From positions 1,116,001 through 1,180,000 of the forward strand of contig JACKHM010000004.1 of NCBI GenBank assembly GCA_020638995.1: 64,000 nt of DNA. Direction: 5' to 3'. Numbering within the stretch: position 1 is the stretch's first letter; every line of letters begins with the position of its first letter. Shown piece after piece: positions 27,472 to 36,188 of this stretch. Position numbers and translations under genes: made by a program. The notes below the pieces were generated by a model. That model was not told where the DNA came from and made no database searches. It saw only the letters and a program-made list of their open reading frames with translations. This DNA is from Planctomycetaceae bacterium. GTDB lineage: Bacteria; Planctomycetota; Planctomycetia; Pirellulales; Pirellulaceae.

Positions 27472-27780
27472 GTTTCAATTGGCCTTTGCAGGATAAGGAA
27501 GGCTCTCGCCACCGTGTTTCTCAATCGTGTTCCGCCAGTGCTTCCGCGAGCAATGCGAAATAGTTTACAGCATCCCTTCTGATCAACAACGCCCACCTTT
27601 CAGCAGGACGGTGGCAGAACCGGGATTACACTCAGCGATCTTCACACGTTTTAAGAGTGTCGGGATTGAATTGCCTGCATCGAATGAACTTTCTGTCCGC
27701 GTCCTGTGCCTCAGGTGCGGCTCGCGCAAACGCTTTGGCTACCAGAGAAGCGGTCAATCGGGGCCTCCGAATGCCAAATG
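27472..27780. other. Intergenic region upstream of icd
   Basis: About 309 nt between the corA stop and the icd start, both on the minus strand. Short open frames here have no protein-like features. It should contain the icd promoter; no hairpin with a T-run or operator was recognised. Confidence 0.4.
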
Positions 27781-28755
27781 TTACAGCCACTTTCGGCGAC
27801 GAAAATAGATCAGCAGAAAGCCGGCTATTAACGACATTGACGCCAGCACTCCCCAAAAACTGGCGGGGTTATTCGAAGATGGCCACAGCGGTAAGTTCAT
27901 GCCATAGATCCCCGCGACCAGCGTCAGGGGCAACATAATTCCCGCGTACAATGTCAGCACTTTCATGATTTCGTTGGTTCGACGAGTCAGGCCGGCATGA
28001 TAATTGTCACGAATGCTGACGATTGTCTCGCGCAGACCGTCTACCGTATCAATCACTTGGCTCAAGTGGTCGCACACATGTGAGAACTGCTGACCAAGTG
28101 TTTCCGAGATGAAGTCGTACTCGCCACGCGCAACTGGTTGAAGTAAGTGACGCTGGGCCACGGCCAGTCGACGCAATTCCAGCAAGTCGCGGCGGACTTC
28201 AGCCGCTTCTTCGAGCACTTCTTCATCCACATCGGTGTCGAACGACTTCTCTTCCAGTGCTTCCAAGCGATCCTCATAGCGATCGATGACACTCAGATAG
28301 TAATCAACCATCGTATCGATGATTTCGAACAAGACCACGTCAACGCCCCGGACGAGTAGCGTTTCCGGATGCCGACCACACCTCGAACGAACTTGACGAA
28401 CGCTCAATAACGGGTCGCGTCCCACGGTGATCAGGAAACGACTGCCGCAAAAGGCCGCCAACTTGTGCGGATCAAGCTCCTGCTGCTCTTTTAGTCCGAG
28501 CAGTCCGTAGAGTACGAGAAAAATGTACCCTTCAAACTCATCGACTCGCGGCTGTTGCTCACCGTGCAGGCAGTCATCCAACGCTTCTTCATCCAGACCG
28601 GCAATAGAGCCGAGCCGGCGCAGATCGTCCTCGGTAGGCGACTCGAGATCGACCCAAAGACGCGTGTCCTCGTGAGGCCACATCGCCTCTATGTCTTCGA
28701 GCGAACCGAGTCGTCGGCACTCGCCATTCGGTAGTAGTGCGAAGCCCATTGTCAT
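27781..28755 (-). CDS. corA: CorA-family magnesium/cobalt transporter
   Basis: 324 residues. The N-terminal two thirds is the cytoplasmic funnel domain of alpha/beta structure and long helices. The C terminus has the two CorA membrane helices: the first (LTLYAGIMLPLTLVAGI) runs straight into the signature YGMNLP, and the second (FWGVLASMSLIAGFLLIYF) ends in the basic RRRKW tail. The GMN signature forms the outer entrance of the pentameric pore for Mg2+ or Co2+. It lies in the inner membrane. No Mg-sensing leader was recognised upstream. Confidence 0.94.
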   Translation of the reverse strand: MTMGFALLPNGECRRLGSLEDIEAMWPHEDTRLWVDLESPTEDDLRRLGSIAGLDEEALDDCLHGEQQPRVDEFEGYIFLVLYGLLGLKEQQELDPHKLAAFCGSRFLITVGRDPLLSVRQVRSRCGRHPETLLVRGVDVVLFEIIDTMVDYYLSVIDRYEDRLEALEEKSFDTDVDEEVLEEAAEVRRDLLELRRLAVAQRHLLQPVARGEYDFISETLGQQFSHVCDHLSQVIDTVDGLRETIVSIRDNYHAGLTRRTNEIMKVLTLYAGIMLPLTLVAGIYGMNLPLWPSSNNPASFWGVLASMSLIAGFLLIYFRRRKWL

Positions 28756-28854
28756 AGATGGCGATTATAGCCAGCTTGGATCGGTCCTCCAGCCGTGGAC
28801 GCGGCGGAGATGGGGCTTGCGAGCTAGATCTCGGCGACTACGTCGCTGAATTGG

Positions 28855-30306
28855 CTAGTAGTCGATTTGCCCACGGATCGCGTAGGTCTGCGCTTGACTG
28901 CCACCGCTCGTGGGATCGTTGAGATCGGCATGAATCCAATTGAATTGGAATTTAACATGATCGCTCAAATACCAGTTCAGGCCAAGTGTGACATCCGTCA
29001 AGCGTCGGCCTGGACCGGGGAGTCCTGTGCCATTCAAATCGATATAAGATACTCGCGCGGCGGCCTCCCATGCTCCCCAGTAGCCGCACCACAGGTCTGC
29101 TGGTTGCAGCGGCTTAACACGACCGAACGCACCGGCCTGCCGATTGTAAGGAATCGTTTCACCTGTTAACACGTAACGCATGTGGGCGTAGGCGGCGGGA
29201 AAGATGTTAGTCGTCCCGTTCGTGAGTTCGACCCTTGCCCATCGCGCTTCGGATTGTAGCAAGAGCCGTCCCCAGGATGCGGCACCTTCGATATTGACCA
29301 GATTCGTACGGCTCGTGGGCATCGCGCCTGTATTGACGAACGCCGGTATCGCGGTAATCGGAAGGACGCTCAGTCCGGCTAGGCCGAGATTTGGATTTTG
29401 ATTTCCTGCAAACCCGTCCGTGCTGGCAAACTGCACCAAGTCTCGCCCCGGATCGTTGTAGCTGTAGTCGAAGCCGATGTGCAACAAGCCCGTGTCACCG
29501 TAGTCAACCGGGAGCGCCGTGATTCGAGTCGACAAACCATAGCCCCCCGTGTCGGCATAGACGTTTCCAAAATTGTCGCTGAGATAGCGGTAGCCTGAAA
29601 TTGCCCACGTCGCTCGCTCATTCAACGCCGTATCGAAGAACATAATTCCTGTTTGCCGGAACGGGCTCAGCGCGAATATCGTCGGTCGTTCGAGAAAGGG
29701 TAACTCTCGTACGCTCGTCAGCTCCGCCATACCGAAAGGTTGGCGATATCGACCGATGCGAATGTTGCCGACCGGCGTCTCTTTGAACTGCATCCACACG
29801 TCAACGAAACGTGCTTGGGCCTGAGCAAAGTCGAACTCCATCATATAGGAAGTGCGTTCGGTCACGTTTCCGGTAGCGGCTAGCCTGGCCCGGCGGAAGC
29901 CTACGACGTCTTCGATATCAGTTAGCGTTGCGCGGTTCACCGCATCCTGGCCGTAAAACCCAGCATCCAAGTGAAAAAAGCCCGTTACCTTGACGGTTGG
30001 AAAGCCGCTTCCCGCTTTTGTCGTGCAATCGCAAGCCCCGTATGACTTGGCGCATCCTGCGCAGTGCTGTTCGCCTCCAAATCCAACGTCCTGGACCGTC
30101 GGCGTCCTCTCAAATCCTCCGCCCTGCGCGAAGACGAATTCGCCGCCGCGCAGTTGTTGCATCTGGAACTCTAGTGACTGCAAGCGTTGCGTTACGGCTT
30201 CCAGGTCTTGTGCCGACTCGAATACAACGCCATCTTGAGCCCTGAGTGGCACGACGGCTAGTAACACGGCCCATGCTATCATCCAAATCTGAAATCGGTT
30301 TACCAT
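28855..30306 (-). CDS. Phosphate-selective porin O/P-like outer-membrane protein
   Basis: 483 residues from the ATG that gives a standard signal peptide (MVNRFQIWMIAWAVLLAVVP). A short coiled coil (SAQDLEAVTQRLQSLEFQMQ) follows, then a cysteine-rich linker CAGCAKSYGACDC, then a barrel of many amphipathic strands (from about residue 120) with porin O/P features: FHLDAGFYGQD, FRRARLAATGNVTERTSY, IRIGRYRQPFGMAELTS. Such proteins form outer-membrane channels, often for anions; specificity cannot be read. The coiled coil next to the N terminus may contact the cell wall, as in OprO/P relatives. The Cys cluster between coiled coil and barrel is unusual. Confidence 0.85.
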   Translation of the reverse strand: MVNRFQIWMIAWAVLLAVVPLRAQDGVVFESAQDLEAVTQRLQSLEFQMQQLRGGEFVFAQGGGFERTPTVQDVGFGGEQHCAGCAKSYGACDCTTKAGSGFPTVKVTGFFHLDAGFYGQDAVNRATLTDIEDVVGFRRARLAATGNVTERTSYMMEFDFAQAQARFVDVWMQFKETPVGNIRIGRYRQPFGMAELTSVRELPFLERPTIFALSPFRQTGIMFFDTALNERATWAISGYRYLSDNFGNVYADTGGYGLSTRITALPVDYGDTGLLHIGFDYSYNDPGRDLVQFASTDGFAGNQNPNLGLAGLSVLPITAIPAFVNTGAMPTSRTNLVNIEGAASWGRLLLQSEARWARVELTNGTTNIFPAAYAHMRYVLTGETIPYNRQAGAFGRVKPLQPADLWCGYWGAWEAAARVSYIDLNGTGLPGPGRRLTDVTLGLNWYLSDHVKFQFNWIHADLNDPTSGGSQAQTYAIRGQIDY

Positions 30307-30624
30307 GAAAACGTCCAGAGGGCAAAACTTTTGGGTCATTGGCCGGGCGGCCTAAAAAAGAGAACGCTATAGAGCTCATCGGCAACCGCAGGGCCTTTGC
30401 TAATGGAAAAACCCCTAAAACCGGAAGGACCAACAAATACGCAACAATCGAACCAAACGAGCTGGGTCGGCATTCCACAACCAGTGGGTATGCGTGGGAT
30501 GACGCCCCGATGATCACCCTACTCGACTCGACTTGGCTAGAGTAACCTGCAGTTCTTCAAAGCGAGACTGCCCGCACAGGGGGTGAGTGCCACGTCTTGA
30601 ACACGAAATCTGGAAAGGCGACTG
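30307..30624. other. Divergent intergenic region
   Basis: About 318 nt between the porin start and the phosphatase start. An open frame of 68 codons on the plus strand has no family features or ribosome-binding site and is probably random. Nothing else recognised. Confidence 0.4.
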
Positions 30625-31815
30625 ATGAGGATACTGGCGGTTTGGGACAACGAGACGGAAGCAGAACTCATATCGATGTACCTCGACGTCGACGAGAACG
30701 AAGTGACAATGACGACGACTCCCGCCGCTTTCTGCGCCGCGATAGTATCAGGTAACCCGTATGACATCGTCTTGATGACGATAGGGTTGCCGGATCCGGA
30801 AGCCGGGTTTGAGTTGTTCGAGCTAGTGCAGGAGCACTATCCGGATGCACCGGTTGTTGGAGCGTGCCCGCAATCGGAAGTCTTCCACGTCGTGCGGTTC
30901 ATGGCCAACGGGATGAGCGCCTATGTCACTCGTGATAGTGGTGGTGACTACATCTTTATGCTGAGCGCTATTTTGAATAGCACGTTAGACGCTGTTCGTT
31001 CAGCTCGTGAAAAAGAGCTCACGAAAAAGCTGAGAGAAGAGGTCGAATCGGTTCGAAAGCTCCAGGAATCAGTTCTGCCACGAAATCTCGTGGCACCGGC
31101 CGGCTATAGGATTTGTGCCCGTTACGAGCCTTCGCGAATCCGAGTCGTTGACGGACATCCGGTCGTGTTGGCTGGAGGAGATTACTACGACGTCTTCACA
31201 CTTTCAGATGACAATATCGTCCTGTTGGTAGGAGATGCTGCCGGGCACGGTATGAAATCCTGCCTTTCGATCATGACGATGCACACCCTAGTTCGCATGA
31301 TGCGACGTCAGGAGCATAGGGACCCGGCACACTTTGTGGCAGAAATCAACAAAGGATTGTGCGACCAGGCTACCGTTACGGATAAGGGCGGGTTCATTAC
31401 ATTGCTCTATGCAATCATGAATACCGAAACGAGAACTTTGCAGTGGGCTTCCGCAGGACATCAACCGCCTTTGCTACAAGATCTTTCGACTGGCATAATC
31501 GAGCCGCTTGCAGGCCAAGATGCAGGAGGGTTGCCGTTGGCAGTAGACGAAGATGAGGAATACGAAACCTACGTGTGCAGGTTGCCCGATAAGTTTCGAC
31601 TGATGCTCTTTACCGATGGACTGGAAGAGGCCTTTCCCGAGGGCGACGACGACAACCAGTTCGGATTGGATGGCATTGTTCGTACTCTTGGCGAAACAAA
31701 AGATCTGTCTCTCGAAGATACCCTCGCTAGATTGTTCGACGCGTCGAACGACTTTACACGGGGCAGTGGCCGCAAGGACGACACATCAGTCTTGTTGCTC
31801 GAACGCCACGGCTGA
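30625..31815 (+). CDS. SpoIIE/RsbU-type PP2C serine phosphatase with degenerate receiver domain
   Basis: 396 residues. Residues 1-120 have a response-regulator receiver fold (MRILAVWDNETEAEL, then YDIVLMTIGLPDPEAGFELFE), but the strand-3 position that normally holds the phosphorylated Asp is Thr52. Residues about 125-155 form a coiled coil (AREKELTKKLREEVESVRKL). Residues about 160-396 are the SpoIIE-type PP2C domain with metal ligands in GGDYYDVF (Asp186), GDAAGHG (Asp204), LFTDGLEEA and the closing GRKDDTSVLLL. The family dephosphorylates STAS anti-anti-sigma proteins. It ends 12 nt from the convergent STAS-HATPase gene. The degenerate receiver suggests control by ligand or partner binding rather than by a histidine kinase (inference). 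Confidence 0.92.
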   Translation: MRILAVWDNETEAELISMYLDVDENEVTMTTTPAAFCAAIVSGNPYDIVLMTIGLPDPEAGFELFELVQEHYPDAPVVGACPQSEVFHVVRFMANGMSAYVTRDSGGDYIFMLSAILNSTLDAVRSAREKELTKKLREEVESVRKLQESVLPRNLVAPAGYRICARYEPSRIRVVDGHPVVLAGGDYYDVFTLSDDNIVLLVGDAAGHGMKSCLSIMTMHTLVRMMRRQEHRDPAHFVAEINKGLCDQATVTDKGGFITLLYAIMNTETRTLQWASAGHQPPLLQDLSTGIIEPLAGQDAGGLPLAVDEDEEYETYVCRLPDKFRLMLFTDGLEEAFPEGDDDNQFGLDGIVRTLGETKDLSLEDTLARLFDASNDFTRGSGRKDDTSVLLLERHG

Positions 31816-31827
31816 AGCGATCTGTCG

Positions 31828-32721
31828 CTAGTCGCTTGCCGCGTTTGCTTCATCTTTTGCAACGCTCCACAACTCACCGCCCTCCTCTTCACGGATGTGA
31901 ATGCAGGCTTGGACGTGATTCTTTTCATCTTCACGCCGATACGTCAGCGCATCGACCATGTCCAACACCAACGTCAATCCCAGCCCACCGGGCTCAAGAT
32001 CATCCGCATCGACGTCGTGGGGTGGCGCCTCGCGCGGATCAAACGGCCGTCCTGCATCACGCAGTTCGAGGATTATCTGTTCGTCAACGATGCCGACACC
32101 AATTTCGATATCGTGTACTTCGTCGTCCACGTAGGCATAGCGGATAACATTCACGGCCAACTCTTCCAAGGCGAGGTTGACCGCATAGCCAGATCGATAG
32201 GGAACCTTGTGCGCTGTCAAGAACTCGTTCACTTCTGCGTACAACCCTTCGAGTTCCGACATTTCGTTCTTGATTGACAGCTTAACAATGTTGTCCGGTG
32301 CTTTAGATGAGGCAGCCTCGGTCTTTACGTCCGCCGCGGGAGCTGCAGATTTAGCAGGAAGCGTTGCGCTCGCGATGCTCGAATCACCACCAACTGCTTC
32401 AATCGCCTGCGCCAACTCGTAGAAGAGCGGCATGACCTTGTCCATCTTGGAAGTCTTCAGCACCGCCTCAACCATGCCCTGCGGGTTCAGTAAGACGAGC
32501 TTGCAACCGGCCTTCTTCAACCGCTTTGTGTGGACAAACAGAAACCCGATCCCGAGGGACGACATGAACGAGATACCCGACATGTCGACAACCGTCGGTA
32601 ACCCTCGCCCCGATGTGGCTTCGGCAAATCGCGGTTCGATTTCTTCGACTCCGGTGGCGTCGAGCCGGCCCTCGAGGGCGACGTAAGAGATATCGTCACG
32701 CTGATGAATGATGAGTTCCAC
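31828..32721 (-). CDS. STAS-HATPase fusion (anti-anti-sigma and anti-sigma kinase in one chain)
   Basis: 297 residues starting at GTG with AAGGAG at ideal spacing (32729-32734). Residues 1-110 are an STAS domain; the usual phospho-Ser site falls in ISFMSSLGIG, which keeps the Ser but loses the preceding Asp. An Ala/Ser/Lys linker (about 110-150) follows. Residues about 155-285 are a GHKL ATPase like RsbW: N box LALEELAVNVIRYAY, G1 LRDAGRPFDP and G2 PGGLGLTLV, all apparently intact. RsbW-type kinases phosphorylate STAS proteins; here kinase and a substrate-like domain share one chain. The convergent neighbour encodes the matching phosphatase class. The output, sigma factor or other, is not in view. 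Confidence 0.92.
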   Translation of the reverse strand: MELIIHQRDDISYVALEGRLDATGVEEIEPRFAEATSGRGLPTVVDMSGISFMSSLGIGFLFVHTKRLKKAGCKLVLLNPQGMVEAVLKTSKMDKVMPLFYELAQAIEAVGGDSSIASATLPAKSAAPAADVKTEAASSKAPDNIVKLSIKNEMSELEGLYAEVNEFLTAHKVPYRSGYAVNLALEELAVNVIRYAYVDDEVHDIEIGVGIVDEQIILELRDAGRPFDPREAPPHDVDADDLEPGGLGLTLVLDMVDALTYRREDEKNHVQACIHIREEEGGELWSVAKDEANAASD

Positions 32722-32851
32722 GTCACATCTCCTTAAAATAGTCGCCGTGATTTTATCGCACGCAAACGTGGCTTACGGCCGGATTATTGCGAGTTTCCTG
32801 ACTGGGGAGCGGTGGAGGAGAGATCGTCCTAGAGTGTGGGCACTTTGCCAA

Positions 32852-33856
32852 TCACTTAACGCGCACCAACTTCATGATACGTCCGGATACATTCCAGTCT
32901 TGAACATAGAGGTTACCGTCCGCGTCCCAGTAAGAGCCGTGCGTACCGCTAAAGATGCCTTCAATCCACTGCTCTTGCGGAACATTGAAATTGACGCGCG
33001 TTGCCGGATTTGAGTTGTGACCCAACACGGCGATGATGGTATTGCTCCTATCAAGGATCACCAGTCTCCCGTGCAGGTCCGGCACCGAAACAAAGTCGCC
33101 CTGAATTGCTGCGGACGTTGGCATACCAAGACCGGTGACGACCTCTTCGATGAAGTTACCTTCCAAATCGTAGTGCAGCAGCCGTCCTTTCGGTTGGTGA
33201 TTGCGGTCGCAGATCAGCAGACGCGGCGGATCGTAGCGCGTATCTAGCGTCATGCCGTGCGCGGTGTTGAACTCTTTCAGTTCATTACCCTTCGTTCCAA
33301 AGTGCATGACATATTTGCCCATTTTGTCGAATTTGAAGATATGATTGCTCGCGTACCCGTCAGACAGGTAGATGTCACCGTTGGGCGCGACGGTGATTGC
33401 GGTCGGGCTGAACTTTTTTAAGTCCAGGCCCGACTCCACCGGAAATGGCAAGTTCAAAACGATCTCGCCACTGTGCGCATTGAACTTGAGCCCTTCGGCG
33501 TCCACATTACGTGCGCCATAGATGAACTCGCCTTCGTCTTCCTCGCGAATTTCCATGTCATGGATATTCGAATACTTGTCGCCGAGATACTCTTGAACAA
33601 CTTTACCTTCGGGTGAGAACACCACCACGCCCTTTTTGGCGCTGGTATAGATGTTCCCGGCCTTATCGATCACCACGCCGCCGTGCGTGGGCCCCAAAGC
33701 AGATTGACCATCGGGGCGAAGTCCCCAACCTGGCACGGTGTCGAATGTCATCGCACCACATCCCATCCGAACAGGCATCACCTCCTCGGCTGCGATCACC
33801 GACAAGCTAAAGCAGATTGCAATTGTCGCGACGAAGTGTGGCACACCGATCTTCAT
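32852..33856 (-). CDS. Exported NHL-repeat beta-propeller protein
   Basis: 334 residues with a signal peptide (VATIAICFSLSVIAAEE) and AGGAG upstream of the ATG. Six NHL-type blades are spread over residues 50-330, with repeated 'GGVVIDKAGNIYTSA' and 'VAPNGDIYLSDGYASNHIFKFD' patterns; this resembles peptidyl-alpha-hydroxyglycine lyase-like propellers and planctomycete propellers common near DUF1592-type genes. No catalytic residues can be assigned. It probably acts in the periplasm. Confidence 0.85.
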   Translation of the reverse strand: MKIGVPHFVATIAICFSLSVIAAEEVMPVRMGCGAMTFDTVPGWGLRPDGQSALGPTHGGVVIDKAGNIYTSAKKGVVVFSPEGKVVQEYLGDKYSNIHDMEIREEDEGEFIYGARNVDAEGLKFNAHSGEIVLNLPFPVESGLDLKKFSPTAITVAPNGDIYLSDGYASNHIFKFDKMGKYVMHFGTKGNELKEFNTAHGMTLDTRYDPPRLLICDRNHQPKGRLLHYDLEGNFIEEVVTGLGMPTSAAIQGDFVSVPDLHGRLVILDRSNTIIAVLGHNSNPATRVNFNVPQEQWIEGIFSGTHGSYWDADGNLYVQDWNVSGRIMKLVRVK

Positions 33857-34166
33857 GTTGTGGACTCCTGATGGGTGGTTGAGCGAGGGCAGGGGGGCGT
33901 TGAGCTAATGCCGTCACGGCCATCACTCGCCGAGCAACAGAAAACTCTTTACTCGAAAAGTCCTGGCAATGATGGTTTGTACGCAAGAGTGACGTCTACT
34001 CTCGCAGTTGCAAGTGAATGCCTAGTATCAGGTCGAAAGACCAGCATTTCAACCCAGCGCCACAGGTCCCGACGCCAGGGTGGCCCTAGCATCCATGGCA
34101 GAATGCCCAAAGGACCGTACAATAGCAAGCCATTAGGATCAATCACATAGCTGAAAGTCGCATCGC
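33857..34166. other. Divergent intergenic region
   Basis: About 310 nt between the NHL propeller and the P-type ATPase. A minus-strand open frame crosses it with a Trp/Pro-rich stretch (LLYGPLGILPWMLGPPWRR) but overlaps the ATPase start and has no clear start site, so it is not called as a gene. Promoters for both flanking genes must lie here. Confidence 0.35.
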
Positions 34167-36035
34167 ATGTTATCGCGAGCCGTCGCGACCACTTGGTGGG
34201 AACATAAGCATCGTCCGATTGCAATCTTGTCGGTTGGCGCGATCGCCGCGCATCTCAGCTTGCGATTCGGCACGGATGTAGGCGAATCCGTTTCGGCGTA
34301 CCCACTCTATTTTGCCCTCGCGATCGGCGGCAGCCCGCTGGTTGTGGATTTGCTCGTGAAACTCTTTCGGCGGGAGTTCGGCTCTGACCTACTCGCCGGG
34401 CTGTCGATTTCCACTGCCGTGATACTGGGCGAATACCTAGCCGGTACGCTGGTCGTGTTGATGCTTTCGGGAGGTGAGGCGATTGAATCGTTCGCCGTTC
34501 GTCGAGCCTCGTCCGTGTTACAATCGCTCGCCAAGCGAATGCCCTCATTTGCCCATCGAAAGCAAGATGCAGGCGTCAACGATGTCACGCTCGACGAACT
34601 CCAAATCGGTGACACGATTATCGTCTTTCCTCACGAAGTCTGCCCAGTCGATGGCACCGTCGTCGAAGGACGCGGAGTCATGGACGAGTCGTATCTCACG
34701 GGCGAACCATACATGATGTCAAAGACTCCCGGCTCGCCCGTGCTATCGGGAGCAATAAACGGCGAAACGGCATTGACTATCCATACAGATCGGCTGGCGG
34801 TCGACTCACGCTATGCCAAAATCATGCAGGTGATGCGTGAGTCAGAACAACGTCGACCGCGGATTCGCCGTCTTGGCGATCAACTCGGCGCGATTTACAC
34901 GCCGGTTGCCGTCTCCTTGGCGCTCGTCGCGTGGGCTGCCAGCGGGGACGCCGTGCGCTTCTTGGCGGTTCTCGTCGTTGCAACGCCGTGTCCCCTGTTG
35001 ATCGCGATTCCTGTCGCCGTGATTGGCTCGATTTCGCTGTCCGCCCGGCTGGGGATTATCATCAAGAATCCCGCAATCCTGGAAACTGTAGACAAGTGTC
35101 GCACGGTAATCTTTGATAAGACGGGGACGTTGACCTACGGTCGACCACAGTTGACCGAAGTTCTCGTAACCGATGCCTTCGACGCGAGCACGGTACTGAA
35201 ACTTGTCGGTAGCCTGGAACGATATTCGAAGCATCCGCTGGCGGGAGCTGTCGTCGCGGCAGCAAGGGAAGGTGGTGTCGTTTTGGACGACGCGAACTCG
35301 GTGAGCGAACGACCGGGAGAAGGCTTGCGCGGCGAAGTTGACCAGCACGAAATTCGAGTGATCAGCCGCAGGCAACTTGCCGCCGAGTATCCGGAGGCAG
35401 TTTCGGCGCTACCGCCGATTGCCGGTGGACTAGAATGCATCATCGTCGTGGACGGTTGCTATGCAGCAACCTATCGTTTCCGCGACGAACCACGTCAGGA
35501 AGGTGCTTCGTTCATTCAGCACCTTCGTCCGAAGCACGCCTTCGTGCGGGTGATGCTGGTATCCGGTGACCGCGAAAGTGAGGTTCGCTATCTTGCAGAT
35601 CAAGTCGGCATCGAGGAGGTCTATTTCAATCAAAGCCCAGAACAAAAACTCGAGATCGTTCGCGAAGAGACGACGAAAGCCGAGACAATTTTTCTTGGAG
35701 ACGGCATCAACGATGCACCAGCGTTGACCGCAGCGACGGTGGGTGTTGCGTTCGGACAGAATAGCGATGTCACATCCGAAGCCGCGGACGCCGTAATCAT
35801 GGACAGTTCCCTCAAAAAGGTTGACGAATTGCTACATGTCAGCCATCGCATGCGAACCATTGCACTACAAAGTGCCGTGGGCGGGATGGCCTTGAGCTTG
35901 ATCGGGATGCTCATCGCAGCTGCCGGCTACCTGCCGCCGGTTGCGGGGGCTGTTGCTCAAGAAATTATCGACGTCGTCGCCGTGTTAAATGCTTTGCGGG
36001 TGGCGATTGCACCGAGACGTTTGTCTGACTTTTGA
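34167..36035 (+). CDS. Metal-translocating P-type ATPase (P1B, TPCP motif, no N-terminal metal domain)
   Basis: 622 residues. The actuator loop has TGEP in place of the usual TGES; the phosphorylation site is DKTGTLT at Asp317, the nucleotide domain has the P1B KHPLA motif, and the hinge is GDGINDAPAL. The transmembrane metal site reads TPCP (residues 273-276) instead of the CPC of copper and zinc pumps; TPCP is the reported mark of the P1B-5 subclass linked to Ni/Fe transport. There is no N-terminal CxxC heavy-metal domain and no C-terminal hemerythrin domain. The final helix region has AVAQEIIDVVAVLNALR. Inner-membrane metal efflux is likely; the metal is inferred. The ABC pair starts 150 nt downstream. 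Confidence 0.9.
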   Translation: MLSRAVATTWWEHKHRPIAILSVGAIAAHLSLRFGTDVGESVSAYPLYFALAIGGSPLVVDLLVKLFRREFGSDLLAGLSISTAVILGEYLAGTLVVLMLSGGEAIESFAVRRASSVLQSLAKRMPSFAHRKQDAGVNDVTLDELQIGDTIIVFPHEVCPVDGTVVEGRGVMDESYLTGEPYMMSKTPGSPVLSGAINGETALTIHTDRLAVDSRYAKIMQVMRESEQRRPRIRRLGDQLGAIYTPVAVSLALVAWAASGDAVRFLAVLVVATPCPLLIAIPVAVIGSISLSARLGIIIKNPAILETVDKCRTVIFDKTGTLTYGRPQLTEVLVTDAFDASTVLKLVGSLERYSKHPLAGAVVAAAREGGVVLDDANSVSERPGEGLRGEVDQHEIRVISRRQLAAEYPEAVSALPPIAGGLECIIVVDGCYAATYRFRDEPRQEGASFIQHLRPKHAFVRVMLVSGDRESEVRYLADQVGIEEVYFNQSPEQKLEIVREETTKAETIFLGDGINDAPALTAATVGVAFGQNSDVTSEAADAVIMDSSLKKVDELLHVSHRMRTIALQSAVGGMALSLIGMLIAAAGYLPPVAGAVAQEIIDVVAVLNALRVAIAPRRLSDF

Positions 36036-36188
36036 ATAAGTGAATGCCAATTAGGCACCCCCGTGCGTATCGTCGCCACAGTCTCCTATAATCACCCCTT
36101 GTCTTGCACGCTTCCGCATGTGAGGCATCGACGGATGCTCGACTCATGATAGGGTTGGGCCCGACCGACTAGCAAAGGAAAGTACAGC

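Noticed and set aside
30339..30545. 68-codon plus-strand frame before the phosphatase gene
   Set aside because: No start signal and no protein-like pattern; probably random.
33949..34224. Trp/Pro-rich minus-strand frame (LLYGPLGILPWMLGPPWRR)
   Set aside because: Looks protein-like over a short stretch but starts inside the P-type ATPase gene and has no start signal; kept only as a note.
36087..36092. TATAAT hexamer upstream of the ABC transporter genes
   Set aside because: Perfect -10 match but no -35-like hexamer at 16-18 nt; a chance match is likely.
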